A stretch of DNA of 64,000 bases from Streptomyces sp. 130 (GTDB lineage Bacteria > Actinomycetota > Actinomycetes > Streptomycetales > Streptomycetaceae). This document shows positions 1 to 10,795 of the stretch, one piece after another; position 1 is the first letter of the stretch, and each line of letters begins with the position of its first letter. Made by a program: the position numbers and the translations under genes. The notes under the pieces were generated by a model that was not told where the DNA came from, ran no database searches, and saw only the letters and a program-made list of their open reading frames with translations. The stretch is from contig NZ_VJNO01000026.1 of the NCBI RefSeq assembly GCF_007096885.1, positions 33,661 through 97,660 on the forward strand, given 5' to 3'.

Positions 1-217
1 CCGCCCACACCGTCTTCCCCGGCGCCCGCGTCCTCGCGTACCAGCCCCGGCGCGTGGCCAGGCCCTCGACCAGCAGCAGGCCGCGCCCGTCGTCCGCGAG
101 GCCGGCTTCCGGGATCGCGCCGGGGCGGGGCGGGACGCGTTCGCCCCGGGTGTCGGTCACCTCGATCCGCGCGGTCGGACCGGCCGGACTCGCCACGGCG
201 AAGCAGTACAGGCAGCG
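1..217 (-). pseudogene. Truncated ATP-binding (RsbW/HATPase-like) regulator fragment, runs off left edge
   Basis: The minus strand reads through a piece that matches the second half of Streptomyces anti-sigma-type ATPases: a RIEVTDTRGE strand, then DDGRGLLLVEGLA (the G-box region) and a C-terminal PGKTVWA. The N-terminal half with the N-box (ELVxNA) is missing. The frame runs into a TGA at 266-268, only about 17 codons before recognisable similarity begins, and no ATG lies between; only an internal GTG at 194-196 could start a short peptide. The gene continues beyond position 1, so its C-terminus cannot be judged. I read it as a 5'-deleted remnant. A frameshift or sequencing error is the alternative. 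An intact relative of the same family lies at 37693-38112. Confidence 0.55.
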
Positions 218-279
218 TTTGTACGCGCGAGAGCCCTGCCGGTCCGAAGCCGACCGGCAGGGCCGTCACGGGCCTTGTA

Positions 280-726
280 CTACGAGCAGTAGACGAACTG
301 GGCCGTCGACTCCAGCCAGTGCGCCCACTTCATGGCCTTCATGGTCTGCGGCCCATACTTGCCATCCACGGTCACGCCCACCCTGCGCTGCACGGACTTC
401 ACGGCGGCAAAGGTGGCGGCGCCGAACTTGCCGTCCACTTCCAGGCCTGTCTTGTAGCAGTAGTTCATGTTGCGCTGGAGTGCCCTCACTCCATATCCGG
501 TAGCTCCCTGGTGCAGTGTGCACGCGGTGGTGAACCGGTCGGCGGCCGTGTCGAAGCCATGAGGAATCGAGACGATGTACTTGCCGTCGTACGTCGACTC
601 ACTGCCGGTGCACGAAGGCGCCACCGCCGCCGCCGTCGGGGCCCAGACGAGCGCGCCTCCCAGCAGCGCTCCCAGGGCGAGCGTCACCACGCCCGACGAC
701 TTGAGCCGCCGGATACCACCTGTCAT
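280..726 (-). CDS. Secreted peptidoglycan-binding domain protein
   Basis: This 148-residue protein starts with a basic n-region, a hydrophobic stretch and an Ala-rich cleavage region (about residues 1-35), so it is probably exported by Sec. Residues about 72-135 form a PG_binding_1-like domain with the usual pattern GxxVxxLQRxxNYC, VDGKFGxxTFAAVKxxQ and VDGKYGPQT, which is known to bind cell-wall peptidoglycan. No catalytic domain follows. The ATG is preceded by a good GGAGGA ribosome site. It is a paralogue of the next gene (761-1207), 34 bp upstream in the same direction, and both carry conserved Cys residues (CT/CY before HQGA, and a central CY) that may form a disulfide outside the cell. 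Its function beyond wall binding is unknown. Confidence 0.85.
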   Translation of the reverse strand: MTGGIRRLKSSGVVTLALGALLGGALVWAPTAAAVAPSCTGSESTYDGKYIVSIPHGFDTAADRFTTACTLHQGATGYGVRALQRNMNYCYKTGLEVDGKFGAATFAAVKSVQRRVGVTVDGKYGPQTMKAMKWAHWLESTAQFVYCS

Positions 727-760
727 GAGTTCCTCCTACGATCGTCGCAGTCACGGCCGG

Positions 761-1207
761 TCATCGCCTCGTGCAGCGCTTGAACTTGCCGGTCGGCTCG
801 TTGTAAAGGGGCCACTTGATCGCGTCGCGGGTCTTGGGCCCGTACTTGCCGTCGGCGGTCACGCCGGCCGCCCGCTGGGCTCTCTTGAGGGCTGCGAAGG
901 TCTTGTCGCCGAACACGCCGTCAATCGCGATGCTCTGGCTGTAGCACTTGACCAGCGCGCGCTGGATCGCGTCGACCTCACCGCCACGGGCACCCTGGTG
1001 CACGTAGCAGTTCGCGTTGACCTTGATCGGCTCCCACTCGTGGGGAATCTTGATGTAGTCGCCGCCTCCCCTCGACTCCCAGAGGCCGCGGTCGCACTCC
1101 CAGGACACGGCGGAGCTAGGCGCGACCGCGACGCCTCCGAGAAGGCCGGTGACCATCGCGGTCACGACGCCGGCGGCCCTGAGTTTTCTGATCGTCCCTC
1201 TGGACAT
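761..1207 (-). CDS. Secreted peptidoglycan-binding domain protein (paralogue)
   Basis: The chosen ATG at 1207 gives 148 residues and sits behind a GAGGGGGG ribosome site; the frame stays open further upstream but that stretch lacks signal-peptide character. Residues 1-33 are a signal peptide (basic start, hydrophobic core, APSSAVS). The mature part has CYVHQGARGGEVDAIQR, then IDGVFGDKTFAALKRAQ and ADGKYGPKT, the repeat pattern of PG_binding_1 wall-binding domains. It ends with a basic tail (KFKRCTRR). It is the same length as its downstream paralogue at 280-726 and probably shares its transcript. It diverges from the AraC-family gene at 1391, which could regulate it; that link is only positional. 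Confidence 0.85.
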   Translation of the reverse strand: MSRGTIRKLRAAGVVTAMVTGLLGGVAVAPSSAVSWECDRGLWESRGGGDYIKIPHEWEPIKVNANCYVHQGARGGEVDAIQRALVKCYSQSIAIDGVFGDKTFAALKRAQRAAGVTADGKYGPKTRDAIKWPLYNEPTGKFKRCTRR

Positions 1208-1390
1208 GGGTACCCCCCTCGTTGACGGTGGTTGGACCCTAAGGCCCTTGGCGGGGCGGGACTTTGCCGTGTGCGCGGAGTGCTTTGTCTCCCGTGCGTC
1301 CGCATCACGTCCCCCGCCTGTCACAGCCGTTGCACCGCGGGTGGGTGTAATTCACACTCTTCTCGGATCGTTCATGTCGAGGGGGCGCGC

Positions 1391-2347
1391 ATGAGTCCGG
1401 CGCTGGACACCGCGTACATACCGCCGCAGGACCGCGAGGAGATCATCCGGCGCGCGGTGTGGGACTCCGTGGTGCCGGTGGACATCGATCACCGGGCACC
1501 CGACGGGGAGATCCGGGCCCGGATGGACGTGAAGGCGGTCGGAGCGCTGCGAGTGTCTTCGGCCCGCTCGACGGCGGTGACGCTGCGGCGGACCGAACAG
1601 CTGGTGCGGAAGGACGAGGAGCCCTCGCTCTTCCTCAGTCTTCAGGTGACGGGCACCAGCATGGGCGCGCAGCACGGGCGGGAATGCGTCCTCGGACCCG
1701 GTGAGTTCGCGGTCTTCCGGTCGAACGCCCCGTACACCCTGCTCTTCGACGAAGGGGTCGACCACCACTTCCTGCGGCTGCCGCTCTCCGTGCTCGCGCT
1801 GCCGGACCGGCTGATCCGGGACACCACCACGCTCACGTTCGGCGCCGGGGACCCGCTCGCGCGGCTGGCGTACACGTACTTCGCGCAGCTCGCCCGGAGC
1901 GACGAGCTGCACCGCAGCGACCGTGCCGACGCGGTGCTGGCGCCCAGCGTGGAGCTGCTGCGCGCGGTCCTGGTCTCCCGGCACGGGGGCATCGCGCCGG
2001 CGAAGGACCCGATGGAGGCGACGCTCGGGCTGCGGATCACGCACTACATCCGGGAGCACCTGGCCGACCACGACCTGTCGGCGGCACGCATCGCCGCCGC
2101 GCACGGCATCTCCGTACGGCATCTGTACACCGTGCTGTCCCGGGCGGGTATCAGCCTCGGGGACTGGATACGGGCCCGGCGGCTCGAAGCGTGCCGGCGG
2201 GAGCTGGCCGGGCCCGCCGGGCGGTCGCGGACCGTCGCGGCGATCGGGCGGAGCTGGGGGTTCGTGAACGCCACGCACTTCAGCCGGGTGTTCAAGGAGG
2301 CGTACGGGGTGTCGCCCCGGGACTGGCGGGACCGGCGGTCCGGCTGA
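1391..2347 (+). CDS. AraC-family transcriptional regulator
   Basis: This 318-residue regulator has an N-terminal AraC-binding-like cupin domain (about residues 45-205, with LGPGEFAVFRSNAPYTL) and a C-terminal double helix-turn-helix domain (about 215-315). The second helix-turn-helix shows the family signature WGFVNATHFSRVFKEAYGVSPRDWR. The start is the ATG at 1391, behind a GAGGGGG ribosome site; the frame is open further 5' but that part overlaps the divergent promoter region and lacks family similarity. Its ligand is unknown. It diverges from the two peptidoglycan-binding genes by 183 bp and is followed after 37 bp by an APH-like kinase, so it may act on either side. Confidence 0.9.
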   Translation: MSPALDTAYIPPQDREEIIRRAVWDSVVPVDIDHRAPDGEIRARMDVKAVGALRVSSARSTAVTLRRTEQLVRKDEEPSLFLSLQVTGTSMGAQHGRECVLGPGEFAVFRSNAPYTLLFDEGVDHHFLRLPLSVLALPDRLIRDTTTLTFGAGDPLARLAYTYFAQLARSDELHRSDRADAVLAPSVELLRAVLVSRHGGIAPAKDPMEATLGLRITHYIREHLADHDLSAARIAAAHGISVRHLYTVLSRAGISLGDWIRARRLEACRRELAGPAGRSRTVAAIGRSWGFVNATHFSRVFKEAYGVSPRDWRDRRSG

Positions 2348-2384
2348 GCCGCCGGTGCGGCGCGGCGGATAGGGTCGACGGGTC

Positions 2385-3377
2385 ATGGACTACGCACCGA
2401 TCGACCGGAGTCCCGGAGAATTCCAGCAGGCCCTGAGCGCGGCCGAGGTCGAGGCCGTCGTGCGGGCGGCCTTCGGCGGGGGTGCGGCCGTGCTGTCGGC
2501 CGTCGAACTCACCGGTGGCTACTACAACAACACGTATCGGATCGAGCTGGACGGGGAACGGCCCGTCGTCCTGCGCGTCGCGCCGGAGCCGGGCCGTCAG
2601 GCCAGGGCCGATCCCGAGATGATGCGCAACGAGCACGCCGGGGTTCCGTACCTGGCGCCGGTGGCGGAACTGCTGCCGCGTACTCTCGCGATCGATTTCA
2701 CCCATGGGGTGATCGGGCGCGACTACATGTTCCAGACGTTTCTGTCCGGGGTGCCCGCCGGAGAGGCGCTCGCCGGGTACCCGGAACCCGCGCGGGGCGC
2801 GTACTTCCGTCAGCTGGGCGCCATCACGCGCACCGTGCACGGTGTGCGCGGCCCGGGTTTCGGCCGGGTCGCCGGTCCGGTGCACGAGCGGTGGAGCGAC
2901 GCGCTGTGCACCTGGTTCGAGCGCGCGAGCGCGGACCTCACCGACGCCGGCCTCGATGCCGCTGACATCACGAGGCTGGTCCGGCTGGCCGACCGTGAGC
3001 GCGCCGTACTCGACGAGGTCACCGAGCCGCGCCTGCTGCACGGAGACCTCTGGGTGGGGAACACCATGCTGGCCGAAGGGGCGCCGGAACCGTTGATCAC
3101 GGGTGTCTTCGACTGCGACAGGCTCTGGTGGGGCGACCCGGAAGCGGACTGGCCGGTCTACCTGGCGCTGCGCAAGCCGGGCGGCGAACGCGACGCCTTC
3201 TGGGGGAGCTACGGCCGGGTGGGCCGGACCGAGGGCGCCCGGTGGCGCGCACTGGTCTACGAGGCGAGGCACGCGACCGCGCTGCTGCTCGAATTCCACC
3301 GGCTGGGCATGGCCGACCGGCTGGCCGAGACCTACGGCGAGATCCGCGACCTCGCCACCCGGTTGGCCACCCACTGA
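2385..3377 (+). CDS. Aminoglycoside phosphotransferase-family (APH-like) kinase
   Basis: This 330-residue protein belongs to the APH/choline-kinase fold, which moves the gamma phosphate of ATP to a small-molecule hydroxyl. It shows a nucleotide-binding N-lobe (GGYYNNTYRIEL, then the VVLRV lysine/arginine strand), the Brenner-type catalytic motif H219-GDLWVGN and the metal-binding FDCDRLWWGDPEADW segment about 24 residues later. The substrate cannot be told from sequence. Most chromosomal Streptomyces members of this family are not proven resistance enzymes, so I do not call it one. It follows the AraC gene in the same direction with a 37-bp gap and is followed by a hairpin at 3406-3431. Confidence 0.85.
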   Translation: MDYAPIDRSPGEFQQALSAAEVEAVVRAAFGGGAAVLSAVELTGGYYNNTYRIELDGERPVVLRVAPEPGRQARADPEMMRNEHAGVPYLAPVAELLPRTLAIDFTHGVIGRDYMFQTFLSGVPAGEALAGYPEPARGAYFRQLGAITRTVHGVRGPGFGRVAGPVHERWSDALCTWFERASADLTDAGLDAADITRLVRLADRERAVLDEVTEPRLLHGDLWVGNTMLAEGAPEPLITGVFDCDRLWWGDPEADWPVYLALRKPGGERDAFWGSYGRVGRTEGARWRALVYEARHATALLLEFHRLGMADRLAETYGEIRDLATRLATH

Positions 3378-3405
3378 CGCGGAACCGGCCCGGGGTCCGG
3401 TGTGC

Positions 3406-3431
3406 GGGGTGGGGTCGCTCGGCCCCGCCCC
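3406..3431 (+). terminator. Putative terminator hairpin after the APH-like kinase
   Basis: GGGGTGGGG at 3406-3414 pairs with CCCCGCCCC at 3423-3431, with one G-T wobble, and an eight-base loop. It lies 28 bases after the stop codon. There is no T-run, which is common for terminators in very GC-rich genomes. Confidence 0.45.
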
Positions 3432-3520
3432 CATCGTCCGGGTGACCCCTTCCCGCTGGACAGCGCAACTCCCCGTGTCGCGCGCCCGGGGGTGGCGCCG
3501 GGTCCGCTCAGGATGCCGGT

Positions 3521-6016
3521 ATGAAACCCATGCCCCAGCGCCTAGCCGCGCTGCGCTCACGCGCCCGCACCACGGGTGCGGCCTGTGCCGTCCTGGCGGC
3601 CGTCGTTCCCGCCGTCACCCTGGGCGTAGGCGCCACGCCCGCCGCCGCGGCCACCCTGCCCGGCGGACTCGGGCCGTGCGTGCCGGGTGACTGCCCGGAC
3701 CCGTTCCCCGACGTCAACAACGGGGACATCGCCGGCCGGGACGACGCGATCAACATCTTCGTGGGCGACGACTTCCTCGTCCGGGGGCGTGCGGCGGAGG
3801 CCGAGGGCCGGGTCGTCGTGCTGGACGACTTCGACCAGGACAAGGACGCGGACACGGGCGGGCTGTACAACCTCGGGATCGTCGGGGTCGGGTCGCGCGT
3901 CGCGCCGCCCGTCGACTCGGACTTCCTGGCCGCCGGCGGGGATGTGACCATCGCCGCCGGGCAGATCCTGGACACGACGGGCGGTCTCGTCGACGAGGTG
4001 GGCACCGTGCGCTACGCGGGCACGCTGTCCGGGGCCGTCAGCGGGACGACCGTCCAGGACGACGACGCGACGGCCCCGTACGTGGGCCTGCGCGACGAGC
4101 TCACGGCGGCCAGCCAGTGCTACGCGCGGCCGGACGGTGCGCCCCGGACGCCCACCGGGACCGCGGTCAACGAGGGCTACCGGACGCTGTTCACCGGAGA
4201 CGGCACGTCGCAGCTCCAGGTGTTCAACGTCGACTTCGACCTGGTCAACCCGAACTCCCCCAACGGAAGCCAGTCCATCGAGTTCACGGGCATCCCCGAC
4301 GACGCGACGATCCTGGTCAATGTGATCGGTGAGAACCGCGTCATCAACACCACCAGCGGGAGCGACACGCTGGGCCAGTACCGCGAGCGGCTGCTGTGGA
4401 ACCTGCCCGACGCCACCACGGCCTCCTTCGAGGGGTCCGGGCAGTTCCAGGGCAGTGTCCTGGTGGGCGAGCAGGCGTCCATGACCACGGTGAGCCTGCC
4501 CGGGATGAACGGCAGGTTCTTCACGACCGGGTCGCTGACCCACACCAGCGAGAGCGCGGGGGTGGAGTTCCACGCCTACCCGTTCGACGGCGACCTCCCG
4601 GACTGCGGTGGTCCGCAGCCGGTGACGGGCGATGTGAGCGTGCTGAAGACCGACGCCGAGACCGGTGACCCGCTCGCCGGAGCCGGTTTCGAGCTGTGGC
4701 GCGAGACCAACGACGTGCCCGGCCTCCAGACCGACGGCGCCGACCCCGACACCCTCGTCTCGAACTGCACCACCCCGGCGAACGGCGTCTGCTCCGAGAC
4801 GACGACCGTGGGTACGTACTACTGGCGCGAGACGGCGGCCCCGGACGGCTACGAGCTGCCCGACCCCAACGTCTTCGGGCCGCTGGTCCTCACCGAGGAC
4901 AACGCGGAGGACGGCGTCCAGACCGAGGCCGTCAACAGCCGGACCCCCGTACCGCCGGTGACCGGCGAGGTCCGCGTACACAAGACCGACGCCGAGACCG
5001 GGGCCCCGCTCGCCGGAGCCGACTTCGAGCTGTGGCGCGAGACCAACGACGTGCCCGGCCTCCAGACCGACGGCACCGACCCCGACACCCTCGTCTCGAA
5101 CTGCACCACCCCGGCGAACGGCGTCTGCTCCGAGACGACGACCGTGGGTACGTACTACTGGCGCGAGACGGCGGCCCCGGACGGCTACGAGCTGCCCGAC
5201 CCCAACGTCTTCGGGCCGCTGGTCCTCACCGAGGACAACGCGGAGGACGGCGTCCAGACCGAGGCCGTCAACAGCCGGACCCCCGTACCCCCGGTGACCG
5301 GCGAGGTCCGCGTACACAAGACCGACGCCGAGACCGGAGCCCCGCTCGCCGGAGCCGACTTCGAGCTGTGGCGCGAGACCAACGACGTGCCCGGCCTCCA
5401 GACGATCGGCATCAACCCCGACACCTTCGTCACCGACTGCACCACCCCGGCGAACGGCGTCTGCACCGCGACCACGATCGCGGGCACCTACTACTGGCGC
5501 GAGACGGCGGCCCCGGCCGGCTACGAGCTGCCCGACCCCAACGTCTTCGGGCCGCTGGTCCTCACCGAGGACAACGCGGAGGACGGCGTCCAGGCCGAGG
5601 CAGTCAACACCGAGACCCCCGTCCCGCCGGTGACCGGTTCGCTGACGCTGGACAAGACGGACGCGAAGAACGGGGAGCCGCTGCCCGGGGCCGTATTCGA
5701 GCTGTGGCGCGAGAGCAACGACGTGCCCGGGCTCCAGACGGGCGGGGCGAACCCCGACACCCTCGCGGACGCGGGCTGCTCCACGGACCAGGACGGGCAG
5801 TGCACCTTCGACGACCTGCCGCTCGGTGAGTACTACCTCCGTGAGATCGCCGTCCCGGAGGGGTACGTCCTGCCGGCGAACCCCGTCTCCGGGCCGTTCG
5901 AGGTGACGGAGGAGAACAGCGAGGAGGGCGTCACCGTGGAGCTGGCCAACGACCGCGGTGAGCCGTGCAAGGGCAAGGACTGCAAGGACGACACGCACAA
6001 GGCCGCTCGCGGCTGA
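3521..6016 (+). CDS. Secreted choice-of-anchor A family protein with four SpaA-type repeats
   Basis: This 831-residue protein has a signal peptide (about residues 1-44, ending TPAAAA), then a choice-of-anchor A domain (about 55-360, with the typical DAINIFVGDDFLVRG start). Four tandem SpaA-like prealbumin domains of exactly 112 residues each begin at about residues 367, 479, 591 and 703. Each has the KTDAxxG lysine and the ExAxPxGY segment, the pattern linked to internal Lys-Asn isopeptide bonds in Gram-positive surface proteins. The first two repeats are nearly identical at the DNA level, the third differs in one internal segment and the fourth is diverged. Unusually there is no LPxTG motif and no C-terminal membrane segment; the protein ends in a short Cys/Lys-rich tail (CKGKDCKDDTHKAARG). 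A role as adhesin or wall stalk is inferred. An L,D-transpeptidase gene follows. Confidence 0.85.
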   Translation: MKPMPQRLAALRSRARTTGAACAVLAAVVPAVTLGVGATPAAAATLPGGLGPCVPGDCPDPFPDVNNGDIAGRDDAINIFVGDDFLVRGRAAEAEGRVVVLDDFDQDKDADTGGLYNLGIVGVGSRVAPPVDSDFLAAGGDVTIAAGQILDTTGGLVDEVGTVRYAGTLSGAVSGTTVQDDDATAPYVGLRDELTAASQCYARPDGAPRTPTGTAVNEGYRTLFTGDGTSQLQVFNVDFDLVNPNSPNGSQSIEFTGIPDDATILVNVIGENRVINTTSGSDTLGQYRERLLWNLPDATTASFEGSGQFQGSVLVGEQASMTTVSLPGMNGRFFTTGSLTHTSESAGVEFHAYPFDGDLPDCGGPQPVTGDVSVLKTDAETGDPLAGAGFELWRETNDVPGLQTDGADPDTLVSNCTTPANGVCSETTTVGTYYWRETAAPDGYELPDPNVFGPLVLTEDNAEDGVQTEAVNSRTPVPPVTGEVRVHKTDAETGAPLAGADFELWRETNDVPGLQTDGTDPDTLVSNCTTPANGVCSETTTVGTYYWRETAAPDGYELPDPNVFGPLVLTEDNAEDGVQTEAVNSRTPVPPVTGEVRVHKTDAETGAPLAGADFELWRETNDVPGLQTIGINPDTFVTDCTTPANGVCTATTIAGTYYWRETAAPAGYELPDPNVFGPLVLTEDNAEDGVQAEAVNTETPVPPVTGSLTLDKTDAKNGEPLPGAVFELWRESNDVPGLQTGGANPDTLADAGCSTDQDGQCTFDDLPLGEYYLREIAVPEGYVLPANPVSGPFEVTEENSEEGVTVELANDRGEPCKGKDCKDDTHKAARG
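4619..5970 (+). repeat. Four tandem 336-bp SpaA-domain repeats
   Basis: Repeat units start at 4619, 4955, 5291 and 5627, an exact 336-bp period that keeps the reading frame. Units 1 and 2 are almost identical, including third codon positions. Unit 3 is identical over most of its length but has a replaced block around 5401-5490. Unit 4 is clearly older or under different selection. This pattern points to recent unequal crossing-over or gene conversion. Confidence 0.9.
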
Positions 6017-6025
6017 CGCGGTCAC

Positions 6026-6059
6026 CCGCCCGGCCGCCCACTCGTGGGCGGCCGGGCGG
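6026..6059 (+). terminator. Strong hairpin terminator after the SpaA-repeat gene
   Basis: A perfect 15-bp stem (6026-6040 with 6045-6059) closes a four-base CTCG loop nine bases after the stop codon. It separates the surface protein gene from the L,D-transpeptidase, whose own ribosome site starts at about 6102. Confidence 0.75.
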
Positions 6060-6116
6060 TCCCGCTGATTGGCTCGTCAGTACACCGTTCCCGTTGAATA
6101 CGCAGGAGGTCCGGCC

Positions 6117-6812
6117 GTGTCCCGTCCCCACCGCCTCACCGGTGCCGCCCTCGCCACGGCGGCGATGGCGCTGCTGTGCACCGCGGCCCCCTCGGCCGCG
6201 TCTCCCGGCCGCGACTCCGCGTGCACCGCGCCGGCCGGGCCGTACCAGCGACAGCTGGAGCGGCACCTCGGACGGCCCGTGGACGGCCGTCAGTCCGACG
6301 CCGACTGCCGGGCCATCCGGTCCTTCCAGACCGAGCGGGGCCGCCCGCATCCCGACGGGTTCGCCGACCTCGGCACGTACCGGGCGATGCTCGTGGTCGA
6401 GGCCACGCCGAATCCGAACGCCGCCGGCGACTGCCCCGTCGAGACCGGGCGCGTGACCTGCGTCGACATGGACCGCCAGTTGCTGTGGGTGCAGAAGGGG
6501 AAGGACGTCGTCTTCGCACCCGTGCCCATCCGCACCGGCCGCGACGCGGAGGAGACGCGGCCCGGCCGGCACACCATCTACTGGCGCGACCGCGACCACG
6601 TCTCCGACATCTACGACGACGCCCCCATGCCGTACTCGCAGTTCTTCGACGGCGGCCAGGCGCTGCACGGACACCCGGGCGACCTGTACGACGGCGGCGG
6701 GTCGGCGGGCTGCGTCAACCTCACGGTGGACGACGCGGCGAAGCTGTGGGACCTGCTCGCGCTGGACGACGTCGTCTACGTGTGGGGTGTGAAGCCCGGC
6801 ACCGCCGACTGA
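6117..6812 (+). CDS. Secreted L,D-transpeptidase (YkuD) with N-terminal peptidoglycan-binding-like region
   Basis: The GTG at 6117 follows a full AGGAGGT ribosome site and begins directly with a signal peptide (residues 1-29, LLCTAAPSAAS), so I prefer it to the in-frame TTG at 6069. The 231-residue product has a peptidoglycan-binding-like segment (about 40-90) and a YkuD domain (about 110-228). The catalytic pair is visible: H184 in ALHGHPG and C199 in SAGCVNL. Enzymes of this family form 3-3 cross-links between peptidoglycan stems or attach proteins to the wall. It lies just behind a surface protein that has no sortase signal, which suggests, but does not prove, a functional link. Confidence 0.88.
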   Translation: MSRPHRLTGAALATAAMALLCTAAPSAASPGRDSACTAPAGPYQRQLERHLGRPVDGRQSDADCRAIRSFQTERGRPHPDGFADLGTYRAMLVVEATPNPNAAGDCPVETGRVTCVDMDRQLLWVQKGKDVVFAPVPIRTGRDAEETRPGRHTIYWRDRDHVSDIYDDAPMPYSQFFDGGQALHGHPGDLYDGGGSAGCVNLTVDDAAKLWDLLALDDVVYVWGVKPGTAD

Positions 6813-6825
6813 GGGCCGTGCCCGG

Positions 6826-10485
<3,660 letters not shown>

Positions 10486-10534
10486 GCGGCGTCTGGCCTT
10501 CCTCGGGGTGTCCACGCCCCGGGCGGTGTCGAGA

Positions 10535-10725
10535 TCCCCTGCTCGGACCTGCCGAACGTGCGGGGAAGGGAGTTCCTGACTCGCCCGGCCTGGTGGGGCC
10601 GGGCTCACAGTGGCGGGACCGCGCCGGAATCGCACCGGGCTTCCTCCCCTGTCGCCGTCTGTGGCGACGGCGGACCCGCGGGCCCGCCGGGGTCCGTCCG
10701 TGAAGACGGGCCCCGCAGGCATAGT
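10535..10725 (-). promoter_or_regulatory. Cobalamin (B12) riboswitch controlling cobN
   Basis: On the minus strand the leader contains the B12-box signature GGAAGCCCGGTGCGATTCC, followed by GGCGCGGTCCCGCCACTGTGA, read from about 10655 down to 10605. The later conserved element CGAGTCAGGAACTCC is at about 10588-10574. These are the core elements of adenosylcobalamin riboswitches in the expected order. The aptamer lies 50-240 bases in front of the cobN start, so coenzyme B12 should repress cobN. The outer limits are approximate because the P1 helix was not folded by computation. Confidence 0.92.
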
Positions 10726-10795
10726 ACGGGCCGGGCTGCCCGACGGGTCATACGGATCGGAAGACGGGTCGTACAGATCGGATGAGATGGTCGGT

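Noticed and set aside
2385..3377. Aminoglycoside-resistance gene
   Set aside because: The fold and motifs are APH-like, but nothing in the sequence identifies an antibiotic substrate.
6069..6116. TTG start of the L,D-transpeptidase at 6069
   Set aside because: It has no ribosome site and would bury the signal peptide; the GTG at 6117 follows AGGAGGT.
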